The notes under the pieces are model-generated. The model did not search any database. It was not told the origin of the DNA and saw only the letters and a program-made list of their open reading frames with translations. A stretch of DNA of 64,000 nt, from positions 186,001-250,000 of the forward strand of contig NZ_BNCD01000003.1 in assembly GCF_014656295.1 (NCBI RefSeq), read 5' to 3'. The translations under genes were made by a program, and so were the position numbers. The DNA is from Streptomyces sulfonofaciens (GTDB lineage: Bacteria > Actinomycetota > Actinomycetes > Streptomycetales > Streptomycetaceae). Below, piece by piece: positions 45,016 through 52,933 of the stretch (positions within the stretch are counted from its first letter, which is position 1; each line of letters begins with the position of its first letter).

Positions 45016-47682
45016 GTGATGCGTACCGATGCCCTGGACCGGCTGCCGGTCCGCACTGCACTGCCCGCGCTGCGTACGGCCCTGGACGGCCCCGGCGCGC
45101 ACGGCGCCGCGGTCCTGTGCGCGCCGCCGGGAACCGGCAAGACCACCCTCGTCCCGCTGGCGCTGGCCGGGCTCCTGGCGGACGGCGGTCCGGTGCGGCG
45201 CGTGGTGGTCGCGGAGCCGCGCCGTATCGCGGCCCGTGCCGCCGCGCGCCGGATGGCGTGGCTGCTCGGCGAGCAGCCCGGCGCGAGCGTGGGCTACGCG
45301 GTGCGCGGCGAGCGCGTGATCGGAGCGCACACGCGCGTGGAGGTCGTCACCACGGGCGTGCTGATGCAGCGCCTGCAGCGCGACCAGGAGCTGGCCGGTG
45401 TCGACGTGGTGGTGCTCGACGAGTGCCACGAGCGGCATCTGGACGCGGACACGGTGGCGGCGTTCCTGCTGGACGTGCGGGCCGCGCTCCGCCCCGAGCT
45501 GCGTCTGGTGGCGGCGTCGGCGACGACCGACGCGCAGGGCTGGGCGGCGCTGCTGGACGGCGCGCCGGTGGTCACGGCACAGGGGGTCTCGTATCCCGTG
45601 GACGTGGTGTGGGCGCCGCCCGCAGCGCCGGTGCGGCCGCCGCACGGGATGCGGGTGGATCCCGCGCTGCTGGCGCATGTGGCCGCGGTGGTGCGCAGGG
45701 CGCTCGCGGAGCGGGACGGCGACGTGCTCTGCTTCCTGCCGGGCGTCGGCGAGATCGGCCGGGTGTCGGGGCTGCTGGGCGGCCTGCCGGGCACCGAGGT
45801 GCTCCAGGTGCACGGCCGGGCGCCCGCCGCGGTCCAGGACGCGGTGCTCACGGGCGGCCGGAACCGGCGGGTGGTGCTGGCCACGGCGGTGGCGGAGTCG
45901 AGTCTGACGGTGCCGGGAGTGCGGACGGTGGTGGACTCCGGCCTCGCCAGGGAGCCGCGTACGGACCATGCGCGCGGTCTGGGCTCGCTCACGACGGTAC
46001 GGGCCTCGCAGGCGGCGGCACGGCAGCGGGCGGGCCGCGCGGGCCGTGAGGGGCCGGGCGCGGTGTACCGCTGCTGGGCCGAGGCGGAGCACGCCCGGTT
46101 GCCGCGGTTCCCCGCGCCGGAGATCAGGGTCGCCGACCTGACGGCTTTCGCTCTCCAGACGGCGTGCTGGGGCGACCCCGGGGCCACGGGGCTGGCGCTG
46201 CTGGACCCGCCGCCCGCGGGTGCCCTGGCTGCGGCCCGGGAGGTCCTGACGGCGATCGGTGCGATAGGGGACGGGGGCCGGGCAACGGACCGCGGTGTCC
46301 GGATGGCCCGTATGGGGGTGCATCCCCGACTGGCGCGTGCGCTGCTGGACGGGGCGCGCGAGGTCGGTGTCCGGCGTGCGGCGGAGATCGTCGCGCTGCT
46401 GAGCGAGGAACCGCCCCGCGCCTTCGGGGACGATCTGGCGGCGGCCTGGCGCGCGGCACGGCGCGGCGGCGACGCTGCGGGGGACGGGTACGCCGGGCGG
46501 TGGCGGCGGGAGGCGGGGCGGCTGGCCGGCGCGGCCCGCGGCGCTCTCGGGAGCTCCGGCCGGCAGCCGCGGGACGACGGGGCGCAGGACGACGGCGGTG
46601 GGCGGGGGGCCGGGGACGACCAGGCGGCCGGGCTCGTCGCCGCCCTGGCGTTTCCGGAACGACTTGCGCGCTCCCGTGGTGACGGCACCTATCTGATGGT
46701 GTCCGGCACCGGGGCGGAGCCCGCGGACGGATCGGCGCTGCGCGGTGCGCCCTGGCTGGCGGTGGCCGTGGCGGACCGGCCCGTGGCACGGGCACACGCC
46801 CGCGTGCGGCTCGCCGCGCCGGTCGACGAGGACACCGCACGGCAGGCGGCGGCCCCCCTGCGTTCCGGCGCGGAGGAGGTCGGCTGGGTGGCCGGGGACG
46901 TGGTGGCGCGCCGGGTGGAGCGGCTGGGCGCGGTCGAGCTGACCGCACGGCCGCTGCGCGACCCGGCGCAGACCCTGGTGCGCGCAGCGCTCCTGACCGG
47001 CCTGGCGGACGAGGGCCTGGGACTGCTGCACTGGACCCGCGAGGCACGGGAACTGCGTATGCGCCTGGCGTTCCTGCACGACAGGGCCGCCGGCCGGGGC
47101 AAGGACGCCGAGGGCCACGCGCGCGTGGCGGACGGTGCGCCGAAGGGCGCGGCGGATGCCGGCGGTGGCCCCGCACCGGTCGGCGGTGCATGGCCGGACG
47201 TGTCGGACGAGGCCCTGCTCGCACGGGCCGGCGAATGGCTGGAACCGGAGCTCGGGCGGGCCCGGCGGCGGGCGGACCTGGCCAGGATCGACGCGGGCGG
47301 CTGCCTGCGGCGGCTGCTGCCGTGGGCGTCCGGTGAGGCGGCGCGGCTGGACGAGCTGGCTCCTGAGCGGATCGTGGTGCCCAGCGGGTCCCGGGTGCGG
47401 GTCGACTACTCGGATCCGCGGCAGCCGGTGCTCGCCGTGAAGCTGCAGGAGATGTTCGGACTGGCCCGCACGCCCGTGGTGGCGGGGGTGCCGGTGCTGG
47501 TGCACCTGCTGTCGCCCGCGGGTCGTCCGGCGGCCGTCACCGCCGACCTGGCGTCCTTCTGGCGGGAGGGGTACCGGGCGGTGCGGGCCGAGTTGCGCGG
47601 ACGGTATCCGAAGCATCCGTGGCCGGAGGACCCGTCCCGTGCGGAGCCCACCCGGCACACCACCGCGCGGGCGCGCCGCTGA
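45016..47682 (+). CDS. hrpB: ATP-dependent RNA helicase HrpB
   Basis: DEAH-type helicase of 888 aa. Walker A is CAPPGTGKTTLVPLA (about 37-51), Walker B/DExH is LDECHERHLD (about 139-148; here DECH), the SAT motif is ASATT, and the family-VI arginine segment is QRAGRAGREGPG (about 340-351). The HrpB-specific C-terminal domain is present, ending in HLLSPAGRPAAVTADLASFWREGYRAVRAEL, with the conserved YPKHPWPEDP tail. GTG 45016 fits family N termini and lies 6 nt after GACACT (45004-45009), suggesting a leaderless transcript; ATG 45019 is the next codon. A 227-bp gap upstream has no gene. Confidence 0.94.
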   Translation: MMRTDALDRLPVRTALPALRTALDGPGAHGAAVLCAPPGTGKTTLVPLALAGLLADGGPVRRVVVAEPRRIAARAAARRMAWLLGEQPGASVGYAVRGERVIGAHTRVEVVTTGVLMQRLQRDQELAGVDVVVLDECHERHLDADTVAAFLLDVRAALRPELRLVAASATTDAQGWAALLDGAPVVTAQGVSYPVDVVWAPPAAPVRPPHGMRVDPALLAHVAAVVRRALAERDGDVLCFLPGVGEIGRVSGLLGGLPGTEVLQVHGRAPAAVQDAVLTGGRNRRVVLATAVAESSLTVPGVRTVVDSGLAREPRTDHARGLGSLTTVRASQAAARQRAGRAGREGPGAVYRCWAEAEHARLPRFPAPEIRVADLTAFALQTACWGDPGATGLALLDPPPAGALAAAREVLTAIGAIGDGGRATDRGVRMARMGVHPRLARALLDGAREVGVRRAAEIVALLSEEPPRAFGDDLAAAWRAARRGGDAAGDGYAGRWRREAGRLAGAARGALGSSGRQPRDDGAQDDGGGRGAGDDQAAGLVAALAFPERLARSRGDGTYLMVSGTGAEPADGSALRGAPWLAVAVADRPVARAHARVRLAAPVDEDTARQAAAPLRSGAEEVGWVAGDVVARRVERLGAVELTARPLRDPAQTLVRAALLTGLADEGLGLLHWTREARELRMRLAFLHDRAAGRGKDAEGHARVADGAPKGAADAGGGPAPVGGAWPDVSDEALLARAGEWLEPELGRARRRADLARIDAGGCLRRLLPWASGEAARLDELAPERIVVPSGSRVRVDYSDPRQPVLAVKLQEMFGLARTPVVAGVPVLVHLLSPAGRPAAVTADLASFWREGYRAVRAELRGRYPKHPWPEDPSRAEPTRHTTARARR

Positions 47683-47706
47683 GGGCGCTGGGCGAAGGCG
47701 GACCCG

Positions 47707-47736
47707 CGGGCCCCGTGCCGTCACGCACGGGGCCCG
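47707..47736. terminator. Bidirectional terminator between hrpB and the transglycosylase gene
   Basis: GGGCCCCGTGC (47708-47718) pairs with GCACGGGGCCC (47725-47735) around a 6-nt loop; one further C-G pair extends the stem. Confidence 0.88.
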
Positions 47737-47757
47737 TCGTCCGCGTTGCCGGTGGTG

Positions 47758-49530
47758 TCACGACCCCGAGGTGCCCTGCGCGCCTCCCGGCGGCTGCGTG
47801 GTTTCGCTGTCGGCCGCCTGGACGGTCAGCTTGACGTCGAGGGTGCCGCCACCGGTGGTGGTGATGCGCAGCAGGAAGGTGCCGGTGGTGTCGTCCGCGT
47901 AGAGCTCGGGGAGCTTCAGGAGGCCGTTCTCGTCGGTGGTGAGGTTCGTGAGGGTGCGGATCGGCTTGCCGGCGTCGTCCTTGAAGTAGGGGCCCTTGTC
48001 GTTCTCCGACGAGTCGAGGACGGACGTGACGAGGGTGGCGGTCGCGGCGACGCCGGGCGCGGCCGCTCCCTGGTAGGTGGCCTTCACCTCGACGTCGTCC
48101 GCGAAGGTACCGCCCGGCGTGCAGATGAGGTCCTCGTCGCTGGTCCTTGCGAGCCTGTCGGCCTGGCGCGCGGTGACCGTCGCCTTGAAGTCGAGGGCGG
48201 GCACGGCGCGTCCGACGACGGTGGCGCGGACGACGAAGTCGCCGGCCTTGTCGCCCGCGTCCAGGGCGGGGGCGGTGGCGGTGCCGGAGGCGTCCGTCTG
48301 GACGGTGGCCACGGTCTCGCCGCCCTCGAACGTCGCGCCCGTGTCGCCGATGAGGGTGAAACGCACGCGTACCCGGCTCACCGGAGCGTTCTGGCTGTTC
48401 TCGGTGCGGGCCTTGACGCGCTGGGTGAAGGACTCCCCGGCGGTCGCGCTGAGCGTGCCGGTGCCGGCGTCCTCGATGTGGGTGACGGTGTCCGTGGGCG
48501 TCTCGTCGCCGGAGTCGCCGTCCGCACCGCTCCCGGGGCCGGGGTCCGTCGCGCCGGGGTCCGTCGCGCCGGGATCCGTGCCGGGGTCCGTCGTGCCGGG
48601 CTCGGATCCGTGGTCCGCCCCACCGGGCTTGCCGGGCTTGCCGGGGGTGCTGGGTCCCTTGGGCGGCGGGGACGAGGGGTCCGGGGTCTCGTCGCTGCGG
48701 TCGCGGGGCGGGACACCGGTGCCGTCCGGTACCTCGTGCGTGCCCTTGCGGTAGTACTCGTACCAGGACAGGACCGTGTTCAGGTAGTCCTGCGACTGGT
48801 TGTAGGACAGGATCGCGCGGTGGAGGTCGCCCGTGACGGACATGTCCCGGCCGCCGGCGCACAGGTAGCGGCCCGCGGCCAGCGCGGCGTCGTAGACGTT
48901 GTTGGGGTCCTTCTTGCCGTCGGCGTTGCCGTCGGCGCCCCAACCGGTGTGGTCCGGACCGCCCTGGGACCAGGTGGAGGGTATGAACTGCATGGGGCCG
49001 ACCGCGCGGTCGTGCACCGCGTCACCGTCCAGCAGGCCGTTGTCGGTGTCGGTGATCTCGGCGAAGCCGTGGCCGTTGAGCACCGGGCCGAGGATGGGGC
49101 TGAGCGTGGTGCCGTTCGCGTCGACCGCGCCGCCGCGCGCCTGACCCGACTCCACCTTGCCGATGGCCGCGAGCAGTTGCCAGGGGAGGTTGCACCCCGG
49201 CTGCGAGGTGGCGAGCGCGTCGGCGGCCTTCTTGTAGGCGTCAAGCACCGTGGCCGGTATGCCGGCCTCGGTGTCGCCGTGGGCGGCCGGCGGGTGGTCG
49301 GCGGAGGGTGGCGGGGTGGGGCTGTTGAGCGGGGGCAGGTCCGTGTAGTACGGGGAGTCGCCGGTCGCCGACGAGTCGCCAGGAGGCGTGGTGGCCTCGG
49401 ACGTCTGGCCGCGGTGGGCGTCCTCGGTCACACCGGGGGCCTGTGAGGCGGAAAGCGCCGCGACCGCGGCTGCCGCCACCGCCGTGGTGGCCGCTCCTCT
49501 GCGAAGCCTCCTGCCGAACTGCGCCGCCAT
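47758..49530 (-). CDS. Secreted lytic transglycosylase with Ig-like repeats
   Basis: A 590-aa exported murein enzyme. The N-terminal segment (MAAQFGRRLRRGAATTAVAAAAVAALSASQA) is a signal peptide with a twin-Arg-like basic start. A Pro/Thr linker follows. The catalytic SLT/MltB-like domain is at about 95-260: LAAIGKVESGQ contains the catalytic glutamate, and DRAVGPMQFIPSTW is the typical substrate groove. A second linker has the repeated peptide DPGATDPG. From about 340 to the end two Ig-like or big-type beta domains are seen (SATAGESFTQRVKARTE..., FADDVEVKATYQG...). GGAGGGG precedes ATG 49530. Its role is peptidoglycan cleavage in growth or sporulation; cell-surface attachment by the Ig repeats is inference. 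Confidence 0.87.
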   Translation of the reverse strand: MAAQFGRRLRRGAATTAVAAAAVAALSASQAPGVTEDAHRGQTSEATTPPGDSSATGDSPYYTDLPPLNSPTPPPSADHPPAAHGDTEAGIPATVLDAYKKAADALATSQPGCNLPWQLLAAIGKVESGQARGGAVDANGTTLSPILGPVLNGHGFAEITDTDNGLLDGDAVHDRAVGPMQFIPSTWSQGGPDHTGWGADGNADGKKDPNNVYDAALAAGRYLCAGGRDMSVTGDLHRAILSYNQSQDYLNTVLSWYEYYRKGTHEVPDGTGVPPRDRSDETPDPSSPPPKGPSTPGKPGKPGGADHGSEPGTTDPGTDPGATDPGATDPGPGSGADGDSGDETPTDTVTHIEDAGTGTLSATAGESFTQRVKARTENSQNAPVSRVRVRFTLIGDTGATFEGGETVATVQTDASGTATAPALDAGDKAGDFVVRATVVGRAVPALDFKATVTARQADRLARTSDEDLICTPGGTFADDVEVKATYQGAAAPGVAATATLVTSVLDSSENDKGPYFKDDAGKPIRTLTNLTTDENGLLKLPELYADDTTGTFLLRITTTGGGTLDVKLTVQAADSETTQPPGGAQGTSGS

Positions 49531-49743
49531 CCCGTAAACCCCTCCGTCGGTGTCGTCCCGCCGTGCGCTCCCCCGCACGGTCGGTCCTGGCGACCCTACG
49601 GCAACTTCCTGTGCGCGGGCAGCCGTTCGTGCCCGAATTTCACCAGTTGACTACATGCGTGTCATCGGCAGGAAAGGGTCGGGGGGTGGGGGCGGGGCTG
49701 TGCGCGCCCGCCCCGCCCGTCGGCCTGGGCCTTGCCCCGCCCT

Positions 49744-49920
49744 CTCGCCGTGGCTCATCGCGCCGCTTCCCGCGCCCACTTCGGAGCGGGGCTGTGCCTC
49801 GGGCAGGGCAGTGCGCGGAACTCCGCGCGCGGTTCGCCCTCGGCCGGTTGGCCGGATACGGCCGAGAGGGCCCTTGCGGGACCATGGCGGCCCCACCGGC
49901 TCGCCATGGCTCATCGCACC
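49744..49920. repeat. Imperfect 21-bp direct repeat in the polA-transglycosylase gap
   Basis: CTCGCCGTGGCTCATCGCGCC (49744) recurs with two changes at 49900-49920, and GCGGGGCTGTGC recurs at 49692 and 49786. They occupy most of the 410-bp intergenic region 49531-49940, in which no gene is apparent. Confidence 0.7.
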
Positions 49921-49922
49921 CC

Positions 49923-49940
49923 CCGCCCCCTTCGGGGCGG
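49923..49940 (-). terminator. Terminator directly after polA
   Basis: CCGCCCC (49923-49929) and GGGGCGG (49934-49940) form a 7-bp stem with a 4-nt loop immediately after the polA stop codon. Confidence 0.65.
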
Positions 49941-52688
49941 TCAGTGGGCCGCTGACTCCCAGTTCGGGCCGGCGCCGACCGAGACGTCCAGGGGGGCGCG
50001 GAGGGCGACCGCGGAGGACATCTCGCGGCGGACGAGCTCCTCGACCGCCGCACGCTCGCCCGGAGCGATCTCCAGGACGACTTCGTCGTGGACCTGGAGG
50101 AGCATCCGGGACCGGAGGCCGGCCTCGGTCAGGGCGCTGTCCACCTTCAGCATCGCGATCTTGACGATATCGGCGGCCGTGCCCTGGATGGGGGCGTTGA
50201 GCGCCATCCGCTCGGCCATCTCTCGGCGCTGGCGGTTGTCGCTGTTGAGGTCGGGGAGGTAGCGGCGGCGGCCGAGCATCGTTTCGGTGTAGCCGGTGGC
50301 GCGGGCCTCGTCGACGGCACGGCGCAGGTAGTCGCGCACTCCGCCGAAGCGCTCGAAGTAGGTGTCCATCAGGACGCGTGCCTCGGCCGCCTCGACGTTC
50401 AGTTGCTGGGAGAGGCCGAAGGCGGACAGGCCGTAGGCCAGGCCGTACGACATCGCCTTGATCTTGCGGCGCATCTCCGCGTCGACCGCGGAGGTGGAGA
50501 CTCCGAACACCTGGGAGGCGACGGTGGAGTGCAGGTCCTCGCCGGAGGTGAACGCCTCGATGAGGCCCTCGTCCTCGGAGAGGTGGGCCATGACGCGCAG
50601 CTCGATCTGGCTGTAGTCGGCGGTCATCAGCGACTCGAAGCCCTCGCCCACGACGAAGCCGCGGCGGATGGCGCGGCCCTCGTCCAGCCGGACCGGGACG
50701 TTCTGGAGGTTGGGGTCGGTGGACGACAGGCGGCCGGTCGCGGCGACGGTCTGGCTGAAGGTGGTGTGGATGCGGCCGTCCGCCGCGATGCACTTGAGCA
50801 GGCCCTCGACGGTGACCCGCAGCCGGGCCTGCTCGCGGTGGCGCAGCATGATGACCGGCAGCTCGTGGTCGGTCTGGGCGGCCAGCCAGGCGAGTGCGTC
50901 CGCGTCGGTGGTGTAACCGGTCTTGGTCTTCTTCGTCTTCGGCAGGGCCAGCTCGCCGAAGAGCACCTCCTGGAGCTGCTTGGGCGAGCCGAGGTTGAAC
51001 TCGTGGCCCACGGACGCGTGCGCCTCCTTCACGGCCTGCTGCACGGCCGCCGCGAACGTCTGCTCCATGGCCTCCAGGTGGGGGCGGTCCGCGGCGATGC
51101 CGTGCCGCTCCATGCGGGCCAGCAGGGCCGAGGTCGGCAGCTCGATGTCGGTGAGCAGACCGGTGGCGCCGACCTCCTTGAGCCGGTCGCCGAAGGCGGT
51201 GCCCAGGTCCAGGATCGTGCGCGCCTGCACCATCAGGGCCTCGGCCTCGGCGTGGTCGTCCGTACCGAAGGCGAGCTGGCCGTCCGCCTCTGCGGCGGGG
51301 ACCAGTTCGCGGCCGAGGTACTCCAGGGAGAGCGCGTCGAGGGCGAAGCTGCGGCGGCCCGGCTTGACGAGGTAGGCGGCGAGGGCGGTGTCCATGCTGA
51401 CGCCCTCGATCCGCCAGCCGTGCTCCGCGAAGACCCGCAGGGCCCCCTTGGCGTCGTGCAGCACCTTGGGCTTGCCGGGATCGGCGAGCCAGTGCGCGAA
51501 GGCGTTCTCGTCGGACTCGTCGAGCTGGGACGGGTCGAACCAGGCGGCGGCGCCTGCCGCGGCGGCCAGCGCGACCTCGGCCACCGCGCCCGAGCCGAGC
51601 TGCCAGGTGTCCACCGTGGCCACGCCGAGGACCGCGTTGCCGTGCTCGGCGAGCCAGGGGGCCAGCTCACCGCTGCCGAGCACCGAGCCGTCCAGCTCGA
51701 TGCCCTCGGCGGGCGGGGCGGACTCGGCCTCCTTTGAGCCGGGGTCGACGGCGAGCAGCCGCTCGCGCAGCGAGGGATTGCGGATCTCCAGGGTGTCCAG
51801 CACCATCGCCACGGCCGTGCGGTCGTAGGCGGCGCGCTCCAGGTCCGCGACGCCCTTGGGGAGCTCGACCGTGCGGCTCAGCTCGGTGAGGCGGCGGTTG
51901 AGCTTGACGGACTCCAGGTGGTCGCGGAGGTTCTGCCCGACCTTGCCCTTGACCTCCTCGACACGCTCCACCAGCTCGGCGAAGGAGCCGAACTGGTTGA
52001 TCCACTTGGCGGCCGTCTTCTCACCGACGCCCGGGATGCCGGGGAGGTTGTCCGACGGGTCGCCGCGCAGGGCGGCGAAGTCGGGGTACTGCGAGGGCGT
52101 GAGCCCGTACTTCTCGGCGAGCTTGTCAGGGGTGTAGCGGGTGAGCTCGGAGACGCCCTTGGTGGGGTACAGGACCGTGGTGTTCTCGGTGATCAACTGG
52201 AAGGAGTCCCGGTCACCGGTGACGATCAGCACCTCGAAACCGGCCGCCTCGGCCTGGGTGGCGAGCGTGGCGATGACGTCGTCGGCCTCGAAGCCCTCGA
52301 TCGCGAAGCGCTCGGCACGCATCGCGTCCAGCAGCTCGCCGATCAGCTCGACCTGGCCCTTGAACTCGTCCGGCGTGGTCGCGCGGTTCGCCTTGTACTC
52401 GGCGAACTCCTGGGAGCGCCAGGTCTTGCGGGAGACGTCGAACGCCACCGCGAAATGAGTGGGCGCCTCATCACGCAGGGTGTTCGCCAGCATCGAGGCG
52501 AAGCCGTAGATCGCGTTCGTAGGCTGGCCCGTCACGGTGGTGAAGTTCTCCGCGGGCAGCGCGAAGAACGCGCGGTAGGCCAGCGAGTGCCCGTCCATGA
52601 GCATGAGGCGGGGGCGGGCCTGCCCGGTCGGCGTGCCGGACGGGCTGCCGGTCGGCTTCTTGCTCTTCTTCGATGCTTTCTCTGCCAC
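49941..52688 (-). CDS. polA: DNA polymerase I
   Basis: Repair and Okazaki-fragment polymerase, 915 aa. The 5'-nuclease domain is at about 25-310 (LMLMDGHSLAYRAF, VLIVTGDRDSFQLI, PGIPGVGEKTAAKWI). The middle 3'-exonuclease-like domain lacks the acidic DxE motif (the strand reads VLGVATVDTWQLG), so proofreading is probably absent, as in mycobacterial Pol I. The polymerase domain has motif A ADYSQIELRVMAHL, motif B MRRKIKAMSYGLAYGLS and motif C QVHDEVVLE. GTG 52688 gives VAEKASKKSKK. It lies 7 nt after the -10 of a damage-type promoter and has no Shine-Dalgarno, so the transcript is probably leaderless. A long Arg/Pro-rich upstream extension in frame is rejected. Confidence 0.97.
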   Translation of the reverse strand: MAEKASKKSKKPTGSPSGTPTGQARPRLMLMDGHSLAYRAFFALPAENFTTVTGQPTNAIYGFASMLANTLRDEAPTHFAVAFDVSRKTWRSQEFAEYKANRATTPDEFKGQVELIGELLDAMRAERFAIEGFEADDVIATLATQAEAAGFEVLIVTGDRDSFQLITENTTVLYPTKGVSELTRYTPDKLAEKYGLTPSQYPDFAALRGDPSDNLPGIPGVGEKTAAKWINQFGSFAELVERVEEVKGKVGQNLRDHLESVKLNRRLTELSRTVELPKGVADLERAAYDRTAVAMVLDTLEIRNPSLRERLLAVDPGSKEAESAPPAEGIELDGSVLGSGELAPWLAEHGNAVLGVATVDTWQLGSGAVAEVALAAAAGAAAWFDPSQLDESDENAFAHWLADPGKPKVLHDAKGALRVFAEHGWRIEGVSMDTALAAYLVKPGRRSFALDALSLEYLGRELVPAAEADGQLAFGTDDHAEAEALMVQARTILDLGTAFGDRLKEVGATGLLTDIELPTSALLARMERHGIAADRPHLEAMEQTFAAAVQQAVKEAHASVGHEFNLGSPKQLQEVLFGELALPKTKKTKTGYTTDADALAWLAAQTDHELPVIMLRHREQARLRVTVEGLLKCIAADGRIHTTFSQTVAATGRLSSTDPNLQNVPVRLDEGRAIRRGFVVGEGFESLMTADYSQIELRVMAHLSEDEGLIEAFTSGEDLHSTVASQVFGVSTSAVDAEMRRKIKAMSYGLAYGLSAFGLSQQLNVEAAEARVLMDTYFERFGGVRDYLRRAVDEARATGYTETMLGRRRYLPDLNSDNRQRREMAERMALNAPIQGTAADIVKIAMLKVDSALTEAGLRSRMLLQVHDEVVLEIAPGERAAVEELVRREMSSAVALRAPLDVSVGAGPNWESAAH

Positions 52689-52695
52689 GGGTCCG

Positions 52696-52718
52696 ATCCT
52701 GCCACGGAGCACTGACAG
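52696..52718 (-). promoter_or_regulatory. Damage-type promoter of polA (one-base variant)
   Basis: CTGTCAGTG (52718-52710), 8 nt, CAGGAT (52701-52696), then 7 nt to GTG 52688. Both elements differ from the RecA-NDp consensus only at the first base; spacing is identical to uvrB. Confidence 0.7.
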
Positions 52719-52933
52719 TGCGGGCCCCGGCTTCGCCGGCCCCCGGTGCGCCCGACGCGGCGGACGGGGCGCGTCCCCTCCCGGGTCCGCCCCGGCGGCG
52801 GGAGGCGGGGTCCGGGGCACCGGCACGTCGGTGCCCCGTGGCACGATCGAAGGCGCCGGCGAGGAGATCGCGGCACCGGCAGCCCCCGGCAGGACACCCG
52901 GGGTGCGCCGCATACGCTCGAAAGGGAGCCGAG

